DNA of 64,000 nucleotides from an uncultured Actinomycetes bacterium (GTDB lineage Bacteria > Actinomycetota > Acidimicrobiia > Acidimicrobiales > RAAP-2), in NCBI GenBank assembly GCA_903874965.1, contig CAIQUD010000004.1:1-64000 (forward strand), in the 5' to 3' direction. The position numbers and the translations under genes were made by a program. This document shows positions 8,784 through 17,736 of the stretch, piece after piece (the first letter of the stretch is position 1; each line of letters opens with the position of its first letter). The notes under the pieces were generated by a model that worked only from the letters and a program-made list of their open reading frames with translations, was not told the origin of the DNA and did no database searches.

Positions 8784-8789
8784 TAGGGT
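8784..8789 (+). promoter_or_regulatory. Putative -10 box, leaderless promoter of FrhB-like gene
   Basis: TAGGGT is followed by six bases and the GTG start at 8796. Together with the fpg -10 on the other strand this makes a compact divergent promoter pair. Confidence 0.4.
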
Positions 8790-8795
8790 TGGAGC

Positions 8796-9947
8796 GTGTC
8801 TGAGACCCCCGTGAAGCCAGAAAAGCCCCAGTGGAAAGAACTCTTCCTTGAGGTGGTGACCTCAGGACTGTGCACTGGATGTGCGGGCTGCATCATTGCT
8901 TGCCCACACGACGTCCTGAACTATGACGACAAGCTTGGCAACTACAAGCCCTTCCACTTAGACATCGACGGTGGACGAGAGGACTGCACCCATGGCCAAA
9001 AGGGCTGCACGATGTGCACTCGAGCGTGCCCTCGTTTTCGCTCTTGGGAAACCGAAATCGACACCCACCTTCACGGGCGCGAGCGATCCGACGAAGACGT
9101 TGCTGGGCTTTCCCTCGACATCTTCTTGGCTCGGGCCACCGATCCAGAACTCTTGGAAGCTGGACAAGACGGCGGCTTTGTTTCGGCACTGCTGACGTTC
9201 GCACTCGAGAACGATGTCATTGATGCAGCGCTCGTTTCTGACCTAGAGGGCGATGGCACTTCGTGGAAAGCCGAACCAGCGGTCGTCACCGACCGAGCAG
9301 GCGTTCTCCGCACGGCGGGGTCTCGCTACACGTACTCCGCAAACACCCTTGCCTATCCGCAAGCGGTTGAAGGTGGCGCAGAACGGATTGCGCTCGTTGG
9401 CATGGGTTGCCAAGCCTCAGCACCTGGAGCGATGCAGGCACGCAAGGCAGGAAAGATTGCTCGTCGCCTGTCATTGACGATTGGTCTCTTGTGCTCGAAG
9501 ACCTTCGACGACGCAATCTTCGAAGAATTGTTCGAGGCAAAGTACAGCCTGACGAGATCAATGATCAAGAAGATGAACATCAAGGGTGTCTTCCAGATTT
9601 GGACCCATGACGGCGGCTACCACGAGGTTCCACTCAAAGAAGCCCATGCCTGGACCCGAGAGGGTTGCAAGGCGTGCCCTGACTTCGCAGCAGAACACGC
9701 AGACATCTCAACTGGCGGCATTGGCACGTTCTCCGATTGGACACTGACCATTGTTCGCACCGAAAAGGGTCGCGATCTCCTCAACCAGATGATCGAAGTC
9801 GGTGCTGTTGAAGTTCGCCCTGGAGACGACGATCCCGCTGCGCTGGCACTCCTTCGTCGCCTCGCAGGTGTGAGTCGCAAGCGTTGGCCCGCAACAGCAG
9901 TCCCAATGCCTGGTCGACTTCCCGCTCCTGCCGCACCGACTGCCTAA
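8796..9947 (+). CDS. Coenzyme F420 hydrogenase/dehydrogenase beta-subunit-like iron-sulfur protein (FrhB family)
   Basis: A 383-residue FrhB-family protein, starting at GTG. Two 4Fe-4S clusters are predicted near the N-terminus: C26-x2-C29-x2-C32-x3-C36-P and C64...C71-x2-C74-x3-C78-P. The C-terminal FrhB domain includes AGQDGGFVSALLTFAL and VGMGCQASAPGAM. Members bind FAD and oxidise or reduce F420 or pass electrons from ferredoxin. The redox partner is unknown; F420-type LLM enzymes occur elsewhere in the window, so F420 use by this organism is plausible. It precedes the phosphatase gene by 4 bp, so the two are probably cotranscribed. Confidence 0.85.
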   Translation: MSETPVKPEKPQWKELFLEVVTSGLCTGCAGCIIACPHDVLNYDDKLGNYKPFHLDIDGGREDCTHGQKGCTMCTRACPRFRSWETEIDTHLHGRERSDEDVAGLSLDIFLARATDPELLEAGQDGGFVSALLTFALENDVIDAALVSDLEGDGTSWKAEPAVVTDRAGVLRTAGSRYTYSANTLAYPQAVEGGAERIALVGMGCQASAPGAMQARKAGKIARRLSLTIGLLCSKTFDDAIFEELFEAKYSLTRSMIKKMNIKGVFQIWTHDGGYHEVPLKEAHAWTREGCKACPDFAAEHADISTGGIGTFSDWTLTIVRTEKGRDLLNQMIEVGAVEVRPGDDDPAALALLRRLAGVSRKRWPATAVPMPGRLPAPAAPTA

Positions 9948-9951
9948 GCGC

Positions 9952-10608
9952 ATGCCACGAACCAAGAAGACTGCAAGCCCGCCGTCAATGACGGTTGTCC
10001 ATCTTGTGCGTCACGGTCAGACACCGTCGACCGGCAAGGTGCTTCCCGGCCGAGCGAAAGGCCTTCACTTGGCCGAGACCGGGAGAGTTCAAGCCGAGCG
10101 CGCGGCGAAAAGGTTCCAAGAACTCGCTGTCGCTCCAACCGCTGTCTACGCCTCACCACTCGAGCGCACTCGAGAGACAGCAAAGCCAATTGCGAAGGCA
10201 CTTGGACTCACGACCAAAATTCATCGCGGCTTGCTCGAATGCGAATTTGGCGAATGGACGGGCAAGGAATTGAAGGAGCTCATGAAGTTGCCTGAATGGG
10301 AAACCGTTCAACGAGCGCCTTCGCTCTTCCGTTTCCCCGGAGGCGAGTCGTTCTCCGAGATGCAGACCCGGGCATTTGGAGCCGTCACCGAAATCGCTGA
10401 TGCTCACCGTGGCGAGTCAGTGGTTCTCGTGAGCCACGCAGATCCCATCAAGGCGATCGTCGCCGCTGCCGTCGGAACCCCACTGGACCTTTTCCAGCGT
10501 CTGGTCATTTCGCCCTGCTCGATCACGACGCTCGGCTTTTCTCGTCAAGGAGTCATTGTGCTTTCTGTCAACACCACGCCATCGCTTTCGGAATTGGTTC
10601 CGTCATGA
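9952..10608 (+). CDS. Histidine phosphatase, MSMEG_4193-type putative phosphomutase
   Basis: A 218-residue histidine phosphatase superfamily protein. The catalytic LVRHGQT motif lies near the N-terminus, followed by SPLERTRETA, ECEFGEWTG and VVLVSHADPIKAI with the second catalytic His. The order phosphatase - DUF3090 - SCO1664 is a conserved actinobacterial cluster often ending in mshC (mycothiol ligase); the substrate is not established. It overlaps the DUF3090 gene by 4 bp (ATGA). Confidence 0.88.
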   Translation: MPRTKKTASPPSMTVVHLVRHGQTPSTGKVLPGRAKGLHLAETGRVQAERAAKRFQELAVAPTAVYASPLERTRETAKPIAKALGLTTKIHRGLLECEFGEWTGKELKELMKLPEWETVQRAPSLFRFPGGESFSEMQTRAFGAVTEIADAHRGESVVLVSHADPIKAIVAAAVGTPLDLFQRLVISPCSITTLGFSRQGVIVLSVNTTPSLSELVPS

Positions 10609-11099
10609 CCATGCATTCCTTCGAAAATCCTGAGCGCTGCACCGTTGGAACCATTGGTGAAGTTGGGGCACGCCTGTTTCTGATTCAAGTTCGTGAAGGG
10701 CGACGCCTCTTGACCGTGAAAGTCGAGAAAATTCAAGTCGCGACCCTCGCGACCTACCTTGCTCGGCTGGTGAAGGAAATGGGAAGACCTCAACATCTTC
10801 CAGACGACCTCAACCTTGAAGCGGAACTCGACATTGACTTCACCGTTGGCGATGTCAATGTCATGGCCGTAGAGGACCAACTTCGGATCGTGCTCGAACT
10901 CGATGAGCTCGTTGCCGAAGATGAAGAGGGGGACGCGGCGATCATCTCACTCACGAGGGAACAGGCGGCTGCCTTCGCTATTCACGCCACACGACTCGTC
11001 GAAGGTGGACGTCCTCCATGTCCGCTGTGTTCACTGCCGCTTGACCCCCGTGGGCATGACTGCCCACGGACGAATGGCCACCGCGCGCCAATCACCTGA
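10605..11099 (+). CDS. DUF3090 family protein
   Basis: A 164-residue protein of the actinobacterial DUF3090 family. Features are GARLFLIQVREGRRLLTVKVEK at the start, an acidic middle, and a C-terminal CPLCSLPLDPRGHDCPRTNGH zinc-ribbon-like stretch. The function is unknown. It is tightly coupled to the phosphatase upstream and the SCO1664 kinase-like gene downstream, so a shared pathway is likely. Confidence 0.88.
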   Translation: MTMHSFENPERCTVGTIGEVGARLFLIQVREGRRLLTVKVEKIQVATLATYLARLVKEMGRPQHLPDDLNLEAELDIDFTVGDVNVMAVEDQLRIVLELDELVAEDEEGDAAIISLTREQAAAFAIHATRLVEGGRPPCPLCSLPLDPRGHDCPRTNGHRAPIT

Positions 11100-11811
11100 G
11101 GTGGACCACGATTCCTTCGTTCACCTGCTCGCCACGGGAACGCTTGAAGTTCACGGTCGAGTCACGGGTTCCTCAAATTCGACGCTCCTCTGCACCGTCA
11201 GGCTCGGAGAAGCATCATCACTCGCCATTTTCAAACCAGAACGAGGCGAACGCCCTCTGTGGGACTTCCCTGCGGGGCTCTGGCGCAGAGAAGTCGCAGC
11301 GGCCATCCTGGCGGAGAAGTTTGATCTCCCGCTTCTTCCAACGACCATCATTCGAGATGATCCCGATCTTGGGATTGGTTCAATTTCCGCGTATATCGAC
11401 CACGATCCTGAAGAGCACTACTTCATGCTCCGAGACGACGAGGCGCTCGCTGATTGGTTTCAAACCCTCGCGGCCTTCGATGTCATCGCCAACAATTCAG
11501 ATCGCAAAGCTGGGCACATCCTTCGTGGCGAAAACGGTCTCTTTGCGATCGACCATGGCCTCTGCTTCCACGAGGACGACAAACTCCGAACCGTTGTTTG
11601 GGACTTCTCTGACGAACCGCTGCTGCCGGGAGTAACAACAACGCTGGAGGAACTCAAGCGGTTCGGACTCCCCGACGAACTTGAGTCGCTTCTAGCCCCG
11701 GAGGAGATCGAAGCGCTGATGCGCAGAGTTGAGGAACTCCTTGAAGCGGGCTCGCTTCCAATTCCCGATGAAGAGGGAAACTGGCCACCGTATCCATGGC
11801 CTTTGATCTAA
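11074..11811 (+). CDS. SCO1664 family protein (PI3/4-kinase-like fold)
   Basis: A kinase-fold protein of about 245 residues. The ORF track starts far upstream at 10903, inside DUF3090. Plausible starts are ATG 11074 (MATARQSPEV, overlapping DUF3090 by 26 bp) or GTG 11101, one base after the DUF3090 stop; neither has a strong RBS. Kinase-like motifs include AIFKPERGERPLWDF (nucleotide-binding lysine), FDVIANNSDRKAGHIL (catalytic loop) and AIDHGLCFH (metal-binding loop). The family is the third member of the phosphatase-DUF3090-SCO1664 cluster. No mshC follows; the next gene is etfA on the opposite strand. Confidence 0.82.
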   Translation: MATARQSPEVDHDSFVHLLATGTLEVHGRVTGSSNSTLLCTVRLGEASSLAIFKPERGERPLWDFPAGLWRREVAAAILAEKFDLPLLPTTIIRDDPDLGIGSISAYIDHDPEEHYFMLRDDEALADWFQTLAAFDVIANNSDRKAGHILRGENGLFAIDHGLCFHEDDKLRTVVWDFSDEPLLPGVTTTLEELKRFGLPDELESLLAPEEIEALMRRVEELLEAGSLPIPDEEGNWPPYPWPLI

Positions 11812-11858
11812 CTCCGGTCGATTTGGTCGTTCAGCCCATTCAGCAGTAGCGGGCAAAA

Positions 11859-11894
11859 GGAGAACTCCCGCCCTCTTTCGAGAACGGGAGCTCC
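11859..11894 (-). terminator. Terminator hairpin downstream of etfA
   Basis: CTCCCG and CGGGAG arms, extended by GGAG/CTCC with a two-base bulge, lie just past the etfA stop. On the minus strand the stem is followed by TTTTG, a short U-tract. It also lies between two convergent genes, so it may serve both. Confidence 0.6.
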
Positions 11895-11919
11895 AAAACT
11901 TCGAGAGCAACGAGGCGAA

Positions 11920-12885
11920 TTAGCCGCGTGACTTGAGCGCTTCAATCAGTGCTGGCACGACCTTGTTGACGTCGCCAACAATGCCGAGGTCTGCAACGCT
12001 GAAGATTGGCGCCTCTTGGTCCTTGTTGATGGCGATGATGTTCTTGGAACCCTTCATGCCAACGAGGTGCTGCGTCGCACCTGAAATGCCGCAGGCAAGG
12101 TAGACAGTCGGCTTGACGGTCTTTCCGGTCTGGCCAACTTGGTGGCTGTACGGAACCCAACCAGCATCGACAATTGCTCGACTTGCTCCTGCAGCGCCAT
12201 TGAGCAACTTGGCAAGGTCATTGATCCATGCGTAGTTGTTGGCAGATCCAAGGCCACGGCCACCAGAAACGACAACAGCCGCTTCATCCAACTTGGGTCC
12301 AGAACGCTCTTCCACGTGGCGAGCGACGATCGTCGCCGTCCCCGTGTTGCCTGCTGCGGGTGCTGCTGCAGCAACAACAGCTGCGGCAGCGCCACCGGCT
12401 GGCTCCGCGGTGAAGGACTTCGCCCGGATGACGTAGATACCAACGCCGGTGCCGGTGAACTTGGCGTGCACAATTTGGGTGCCACCGAAGATCGGGTGCT
12501 CGGTCGAAAGGCCATCGTCGTTGTTGAGTCCGGTCACGTTCGTCAACACGGGAACGTTGAGCTTTGCCGAGAGGCGCCCAGCAATGTCCCGACCGTCATA
12601 GGAGGTAGGGATGAGGAGTGCACTTGCGCCACTGGTGCTCAGCACCGAGACAAGAGCGCCGGCAACTGGCACGCCAGGCAGCGCACCGCCGAGGTCACCA
12701 ATGTCATACAGCGTCGTTGCACCGTACTCACCAATGGTGCCTGCTGCCGCAGCAACACCAGGGCCCCATGAGGCAGCTTCGACCGTCGTGGCAAGGCCAC
12801 GAGCGGCGGTGAGGAGTTCAAGCGAGGTGGCCGTCGGGCCGGACTCGGTGAGTTCTACGAGGACCAGAATCTTGTCGATCGCCAT
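11920..12885 (-). CDS. etfA: Electron transfer flavoprotein alpha subunit
   Basis: A 321-residue ETF-alpha. I place the start at the ATG at 12885 ([12 protein letters not shown]), preceded by AAGGAG at good spacing. The C-terminal FAD domain shows [44 protein letters not shown] and [11 protein letters not shown], all typical. With EtfB it accepts electrons from acyl-CoA dehydrogenases and passes them to the quinone pool. It follows etfB by about 65 bp in the same operon. A central Ala-rich linker ([16 protein letters not shown]) joins the N- and C-domains. Confidence 0.95.
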   Translation of the reverse strand: MAIDKILVLVELTESGPTATSLELLTAARGLATTVEAASWGPGVAAAAGTIGEYGATTLYDIGDLGGALPGVPVAGALVSVLSTSGASALLIPTSYDGRDIAGRLSAKLNVPVLTNVTGLNNDDGLSTEHPIFGGTQIVHAKFTGTGVGIYVIRAKSFTAEPAGGAAAAVVAAAAPAAGNTGTATIVARHVEERSGPKLDEAAVVVSGGRGLGSANNYAWINDLAKLLNGAAGASRAIVDAGWVPYSHQVGQTGKTVKPTVYLACGISGATQHLVGMKGSKNIIAINKDQEAPIFSVADLGIVGDVNKVVPALIEALKSRG

Positions 12886-12951
12886 TTCGAGGTGCTCCTT
12901 CAAGCAAATACTGCAGAGTAGATGGATGTCTTGTTTGGCCCAGGGCCAGAA

Positions 12952-13731
12952 TTAGATGAGCTTCAGGCCCTCAAGGAAGGTAACGATGCGCTGGGCACCA
13001 TCGCCCTCATCAACGACAATCTCGCCAGAAGCACGGGCTTCTGCATCGACGACCTTGGTAATCGTCTGACCCGAGCCAGCCGCACCAATGTCCGATGGGG
13101 AGAGTCCGAGGTCGGCAACGGTGACTTGGTCAACCGGCTTCGACTTTGCCGCCATGATCCCCTTGAACGAAGGGTAGCGAGGCTCCACCACGCCAGCCGT
13201 CACGGTCACAACCGCAGGGAGGGGCGAGGTGACCTCGTCGTAGCCAGCTTCAGTCTGACGGTCGACCTTGACGGTTGAGCCATCAATGGTCACCGACTTG
13301 GCGAAGGTGATCGACGGAAGGTCGAGCAACTCAGCGAGCTGGACAGGCGTCGTTCCGGTGTAGCCATCGGAGGATTCAGTGGCGGCGAGGATGAGGTCGA
13401 ACTGCGTGCGCTTGATCGCCGCAGCCAGCACCTTGGCAGTCCCGAGTGCATCGGAGCCCTTCAGTGCATCATCGGAGACGAGAATCGCTTTCGCCGCGCC
13501 CATCGCAAGCGCCGTGCGAAGGCCAGAGACCTCGCCATTGGCAGCCATGGAAACGAGCGTGACTTCTCCACCGCCGGCCTTGTCAACCAGTTGGAGCGCC
13601 ATTTCAACGCCATAGGCGTCCGAGTCATCCATGATCAACTTGCCCGTGCGATTGAGCGTGTTGGTGGATGCCTCGAGCGACTGCGGGGCGGCTGGATCGG
13701 GAATTTGCTTCACACAGACGACAACGTTCAT
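12952..13731 (-). CDS. etfB: Electron transfer flavoprotein beta subunit
   Basis: A 259-residue ETF-beta. The start at 13731 (MNVVVCVKQIPDP) fits the family, and TAAGAT sits seven bases upstream, suggesting a leaderless transcript; the track's earlier ATG at 13740 would overlap this box. Motifs include DDSDAYGVEMALQL, LAATESSDGYTGTTPVQLAE and PLPAVVTVTAGVVEPRYPSF. It is the first gene of the etfBA operon. Confidence 0.95.
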   Translation of the reverse strand: MNVVVCVKQIPDPAAPQSLEASTNTLNRTGKLIMDDSDAYGVEMALQLVDKAGGGEVTLVSMAANGEVSGLRTALAMGAAKAILVSDDALKGSDALGTAKVLAAAIKRTQFDLILAATESSDGYTGTTPVQLAELLDLPSITFAKSVTIDGSTVKVDRQTEAGYDEVTSPLPAVVTVTAGVVEPRYPSFKGIMAAKSKPVDQVTVADLGLSPSDIGAAGSGQTITKVVDAEARASGEIVVDEGDGAQRIVTFLEGLKLI

Positions 13732-13738
13732 GGCGAGC

Positions 13739-13744
13739 ATCTTA
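13739..13744 (-). promoter_or_regulatory. Putative -10 box of etfBA
   Basis: TAAGAT on the minus strand, seven bases before the ATG at 13731. It helps decide the etfB start. Confidence 0.45.
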
Positions 13745-13779
13745 GAGCGTCTCGCGGGAGGTCAATCCGGCCCCCTCGG

Positions 13780-14478
13780 CTAGTCGCCGAATGACTCCAT
13801 TTTGACGGCCAACAGACCCCAATCGGGGCGATCGGTGATGATGCAGTCAACGCCGAGTTCAACCATTCGCTTGAGATCATCAGGTCCATTCACGGTCCAG
13901 GTGTTGATCTCGAGACCGGCATCGTGAGCCAACTCGAGCGCCTCTTCCTTGACTGACCAGACGAAGGGATGCAGCGCACTAAATCCTGCATCTCTGGCAG
14001 AAAGCACCGCTTCGGCTAGGTCAGTTCCTGGATTGAGCAGCCATCCCACTTGCACGGTTGGATCAAGTGCCACGACGCGCTCAATGGTGGGCCGGTGAAA
14101 GCTCGAGTAGATCACTCGATCCGTCGCTCCAGACTGTTCGACCACTCCGAGGACGGCCGCAGCGAAGGCATCAGTTGGATCAAAGTTCGGGTCATCTGGG
14201 TCGACCTTCAACTCAACATTGCAGCGAAGACTTCCGAGAACCTCGAGGACCTCTTCGAGCGTCGGAACAAATGGCGGAAGATCTGCGCATCGAGTGTCCG
14301 CAATTGCTCTCCCGTCACTCAGCTCAGCGTCATGGTGCACCACAATTGCGCCGTCACTCGTGCGATGCACATCGAGTTCAACGCCGTCACATCCGAGTTC
14401 CACTGCGGCGGTAAACGCCTCAAGGGTGTTCTCCAAGGCATTGAGTGTGCACCCTCGGTGGGCATAGATCGCGGTCAC
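13780..14478 (-). CDS. Glycerophosphodiester phosphodiesterase
   Basis: A 232-residue GDPD-family enzyme hydrolysing glycerophosphodiesters to glycerol-3-phosphate and an alcohol. I use the GTG at 14478 (MTAIYAHRGC), which has AGGGAG five bases upstream; the track's ORF extends 114 codons further without support. Catalytic and metal motifs are AHRG, ENTLEAF, GVELDVHRTSDGAIVVHHD and NVELKVD. No signal peptide, so it is cytoplasmic. It is divergent from whiB. Confidence 0.92.
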   Translation of the reverse strand: MTAIYAHRGCTLNALENTLEAFTAAVELGCDGVELDVHRTSDGAIVVHHDAELSDGRAIADTRCADLPPFVPTLEEVLEVLGSLRCNVELKVDPDDPNFDPTDAFAAAVLGVVEQSGATDRVIYSSFHRPTIERVVALDPTVQVGWLLNPGTDLAEAVLSARDAGFSALHPFVWSVKEEALELAHDAGLEINTWTVNGPDDLKRMVELGVDCIITDRPDWGLLAVKMESFGD

Positions 14479-14681
14479 AGTTTCTCCCTTGGTTGTCCTC
14501 GTCCATCGTCGCGCAACAATGCCCAAAACCCTTGGCAAGTTCGGCTTACATCCGAATTGTTTCCAATTCAGTCTTGGCTTGTGCGCGGATGCACAAGTGC
14601 GTAAGGTTGCCTCTGCACAGCTCCACCGGCTCCAAGCGAGGGCGGGGTGCATGTGACGTTGAGTGTGAGGGGAAGAACCCA
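14479..14681. promoter_or_regulatory. Divergent glpQ/whiB intergenic region
   Basis: About 200 bp between two divergent starts. It holds the RBS AGGGAG for the phosphodiesterase and GAGGGGAAG for whiB. I see no convincing paired -35/-10 or inverted repeat. Confidence 0.4.
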
Positions 14682-14981
14682 ATGGCGCTGATCTGGAACC
14701 GGTCGATTGACTGGGATGCGGACGACTGGCGAGATGCTGCTGCGTGTCGAAACACCACGGCCGACATGTTCTTTCCGATTGGAGCGACGGGAGTCGCTGT
14801 CGATCAGATCGAGTCGGCAAAGCGTCTCTGTCGGCAGTGTGAAGTTACCGAGCCATGTCTTGAGTTTGCGTTAGCAACGAATCAAGAGTGTGGAGTCTGG
14901 GGAGGCACCTCAGAAGAGGAGCGCCGCAAGATTCGCAAGCAGTGGCTCGCCGCTCGCCGGAGGGCGAACGCCAACCGTTGA
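14682..14981 (+). CDS. WhiB-family iron-sulfur transcription regulator (WhiB1-like)
   Basis: A 99-residue WhiB protein. The ATG at 14682 follows GAGGGGAAG and gives MALIWNRSIDWD; the track's longer start is rejected. Four conserved cysteines (C22, C50, C53, C59) bind a 4Fe-4S cluster sensitive to NO/O2. GVWGGTSEEERR is the DNA-binding beta-turn, followed by a basic tail (KQWLAARRRAN). Convergent placement next to a PdtaS-like kinase matches whiB1-pdtaS in mycobacteria, supporting a WhiB1-type assignment. Confidence 0.93.
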   Translation: MALIWNRSIDWDADDWRDAAACRNTTADMFFPIGATGVAVDQIESAKRLCRQCEVTEPCLEFALATNQECGVWGGTSEEERRKIRKQWLAARRRANANR

Positions 14982-14985
14982 CGTC

Positions 14986-16491
14986 TTAGTCAGCGTCATT
15001 GAGCGGAACCGTGAATCGAACGAGCGTTCCCCCACCGAGTTCGGTTGGTGCGCTCATCATCTCGATCGTTCCGCCAAGTTGGCTCTGAAGGAGATCTCGA
15101 ACGATCGAGAGCCCAAGCGACGTCGTTGTTTGAATGGAGAAGTCGTCGGGAAGTCCTCTGCCGTTGTCGGTGATCACGACTTCAATTCCCTCGTCATCGT
15201 GGCGAAGTCCCAAGTGCACGCGACCAATCAACTCTTCGTGACGAATCACCCACTGTCCATCGACTTCAACTGCAGCATCAGGCAACGCAAACGCATGCTC
15301 CACGGCGTTCTGCAGCAACTCGGCAAGGGCAACGGCCAGGGGCGTTGCGATCTCCGCGCCAACTTCACCGAGGTCCCCCTCGACCACGATTTCAACCGAT
15401 TGCTCGGTCACGACCGAGTCATGCGCCATGGCGACAAGTGACGTAACAATGTCGTCAAAGGGCACCTGGTCGTTGGGCTCACGTGACAACACTTCATGAA
15501 CGAGCGCTATCGACCGCACTCTGCGCTCGGCCTCTAAGAGCGCCGACCTGCCCTCTGGACCCGAGACGCGCCGGGCTTGGAGTGAGAGCAATGAAGAAAT
15601 GGTTTGGAGGTTGTTCTTCACTCGGTGATGCACTTCACGAATCGCCGTATCTTTCGAGAGGACCAACCGGTCCAGTCGTCGAACGTCAGTGACATCTCGA
15701 ATGAGCACGATGGCACCAGTCACTTCGCCACTGGCGACCAACGGGATTGCTTGGATCAACACCGCGACTTCAGATCGTCGACCAACTTCGGCGACAAAAG
15801 GCTCGACCACTTCGAGCGCCTTCGACACCACAAGCAATTCATCGCTCAAGTCAACGAGATACCGACCTTCCGGTGGCGAAAAAATGCCAAGGCGGTGTAA
15901 GGCATTCACGGCGTTCGGAGATGCGAATTCCACCTGCGTTGCCTCATCGACCACGATCACGCCATCGCCAACTCGAGGACTTCCCTCGACGTAGACGTCG
16001 GCTTCGGCGAAGGGAAAAGCACCTTCAACCACCATGCGGCTGAGGCGGTTATAGGCGTCTGCGTAGAGCTGCTCATACAGCGAGACCGTGTGCTGATGTC
16101 CACCGGTGAGTCGAAGCACCGTGGCGATTTCATTTCCCTCGAAGCGGACAGGGAACGACTCAATGCGAAGCGACGGCGCGAAGACCTCCTGATGGAGCAT
16201 CCACGATTCGGACCGACCGTGAGCTGAGGCCCCTTCGCGCACGTTGTAGTCGAGTGTTTGGCCGACGAGGTCAACCGAAAGCCTTGTTGGGCAGTTGTTC
16301 GGTCGAATCTGCCCAACAATCACAAAGCCAGTCGATGAGTCCGCCGCAGTTGCCACTGGGGCAAGCAGCAGCAAATCAGAAAAAGACAGGTCCGACATGA
16401 GCGACCAAGAACCAAGAAGTCGCTGGAGGTGGTCAATCTCGGTTGGGTTGAGGTCGGTCCGAAGCGCAGCTAATTCGGCCAGCGTCGCCAT
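14986..16491 (-). CDS. pdtaS: Sensor histidine kinase, PdtaS type
   Basis: A 501-residue soluble kinase. It has an N-terminal GAF-like region (about 1-140), a PAS-like region (about 165-275), an H-box of the HisKA_2 type at about 286-296 (REVHHRVKNNLQ) and a C-terminal ATPase domain (ELLQNAVEHAF, ITDNGRGLPDDF, SLGLSIVRDLL). There are no transmembrane segments. PdtaS phosphorylates PdtaR, an ANTAR RNA-binding regulator; pdtaR is not in this window. It overlaps the upstream PHP gene by 1 bp (TAATG). Confidence 0.92.
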   Translation of the reverse strand: MATLAELAALRTDLNPTEIDHLQRLLGSWSLMSDLSFSDLLLLAPVATAADSSTGFVIVGQIRPNNCPTRLSVDLVGQTLDYNVREGASAHGRSESWMLHQEVFAPSLRIESFPVRFEGNEIATVLRLTGGHQHTVSLYEQLYADAYNRLSRMVVEGAFPFAEADVYVEGSPRVGDGVIVVDEATQVEFASPNAVNALHRLGIFSPPEGRYLVDLSDELLVVSKALEVVEPFVAEVGRRSEVAVLIQAIPLVASGEVTGAIVLIRDVTDVRRLDRLVLSKDTAIREVHHRVKNNLQTISSLLSLQARRVSGPEGRSALLEAERRVRSIALVHEVLSREPNDQVPFDDIVTSLVAMAHDSVVTEQSVEIVVEGDLGEVGAEIATPLAVALAELLQNAVEHAFALPDAAVEVDGQWVIRHEELIGRVHLGLRHDDEGIEVVITDNGRGLPDDFSIQTTTSLGLSIVRDLLQSQLGGTIEMMSAPTELGGGTLVRFTVPLNDAD

Positions 16492-17384
16492 TACGCGTTG
16501 TCTCCGATTGATGGGCGAAGTGGCACAGCATGTGGCGAGCGCTCGAGGTAGCCCTGAAGTTCCGTCACTCCCGCCGCAGTCAAGATCGCATGGAGATCAC
16601 CAGCCCGATCCGCCACATGCTCGAGCCGGTGTGCGTCAGACGCGGTGGTGAGCGGCACGCCTTTCGCCACAAGTCGCTCGAGAAGACCCGGTGCCGGATA
16701 GAGCTCATTTGCTGGCTTTCGCCAGCCAGCGGAAGAAACCTCAGCCGCCATCTTGGAGGTTGAAGCCGCTTCAGCAATTCGGTCCCACCATTCCGTGGGG
16801 GCGCCTGGACGATAGCCAGCGACCTTCACGAGATCGGGATGCGCCAGAACGTCACAGCTCTTGGTCGCCGCCAACTCCTCAAGTGCTTCGGTATAGGCAT
16901 CCCAACAGGCATCGACATCTCTGGTTTCCCATTCGGCCATTGCAACCTGACCATCAACGTCGTCGAACTGCCAAATACCAATCCAATGGATTGATCCAAG
17001 TAACACATCAAAGGGATACTGAGCCAGAAGCTCTGCAACGCCGTCCATCTGCCCGCGGTAGTAATCAACCTCCATGCCCATGACGACCGGGAGTCCCTGA
17101 CGCTTGGCTTCTAGGCATAATTCAACATAGGCATCGAGATCAGCTTGGACATGGTGGTCAAAGTACGAAGCCATTGACGCCTCAAGATGCGCTTCACCGG
17201 GAGCACCTTCCCAAAACTTCCCCACCACCGAATCGAGTTGGGTGAAGCGATGGAGGTGCTCGGTGAGCGCAATCTCAACGACGCCCTTTTCTTGAGCTCG
17301 TTCGCAGTAGGCCGCCAACTGGTCAAGGACCATTGGCGTCTCACGCTTTGAGTGTGGCCAGAGATGAAGGTGGTAGTCGAGCAT
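16491..17384 (-). CDS. PHP-domain phosphatase, histidinol-phosphatase-like
   Basis: A 297-residue PHP-superfamily metal-dependent phosphatase. Motifs are DYHLHLWPHS (HxH), ALTEHLHRF, GMEVDYYRG, LGSIHWI, DVLAHPDLVK and TTASDAHRLEHV. The arrangement is like HisK-type histidinol phosphatases, but no histidine biosynthesis genes are nearby, so the substrate is uncertain. It is coupled to pdtaS through a TAATG overlap. Confidence 0.82.
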   Translation of the reverse strand: MLDYHLHLWPHSKRETPMVLDQLAAYCERAQEKGVVEIALTEHLHRFTQLDSVVGKFWEGAPGEAHLEASMASYFDHHVQADLDAYVELCLEAKRQGLPVVMGMEVDYYRGQMDGVAELLAQYPFDVLLGSIHWIGIWQFDDVDGQVAMAEWETRDVDACWDAYTEALEELAATKSCDVLAHPDLVKVAGYRPGAPTEWWDRIAEAASTSKMAAEVSSAGWRKPANELYPAPGLLERLVAKGVPLTTASDAHRLEHVADRAGDLHAILTAAGVTELQGYLERSPHAVPLRPSIGDNA

Positions 17385-17434
17385 GGATTACTCACCCTGC
17401 TTTGCGCTTGAGAACCTACCCAGCGCCATGCGAC

Positions 17435-17668
17435 TTAGGAGTTGCCGAAGCCGACTCGGCGACCCTCAGTCGATGCTCCAACTTCCACGTAGGCAACTTT
17501 GGCAACCGGCACCACGATGGTCTTGCCCCGCTTGTCGGTCAACGTCAACACCCCATCACCAGCGAGCTCCGCCGTGACCTGGGCCAGAACGTCATCACGA
17601 AGAATCTCGTCTCCGAGTTCGACTTCCAACTCCTTCGGCGTCTGCGAGATTCCGATGCGAACGTCCAC
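17435..17668 (-). CDS. DUF3107 family protein
   Basis: A 77-residue protein starting at GTG after GGAGG. Features are GISQTPKELEVELGD, VLTLTDKRGKTIVVPVAKVAYVEVG and a short acidic-to-basic tail. DUF3107 is a small actinobacterial family without a settled role. It lies just upstream of the PHP gene and divergent from the HD-domain gene. Confidence 0.85.
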   Translation of the reverse strand: MDVRIGISQTPKELEVELGDEILRDDVLAQVTAELAGDGVLTLTDKRGKTIVVPVAKVAYVEVGASTEGRRVGFGNS

Positions 17669-17736
17669 GAGTTGTCCTCCACTCTCTGCCCTGTCTGGGC
17701 ATTCCCAAGTTACAGGGCTGAGGCAGACTGGTGGTC

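Noticed and set aside
10903-11073. N-terminal extension of the SCO1664 ORF
   Set aside because: It lies inside DUF3090 in another frame and matches no family; starts at 11074 or 11101 are more likely.
12139-12771. 210-residue plus-strand ORF
   Set aside because: Antisense shadow of etfA.
14479-14820. N-terminal extension of the GlpQ ORF
   Set aside because: No homology and it runs antisense into whiB; the GTG at 14478 has a good RBS.
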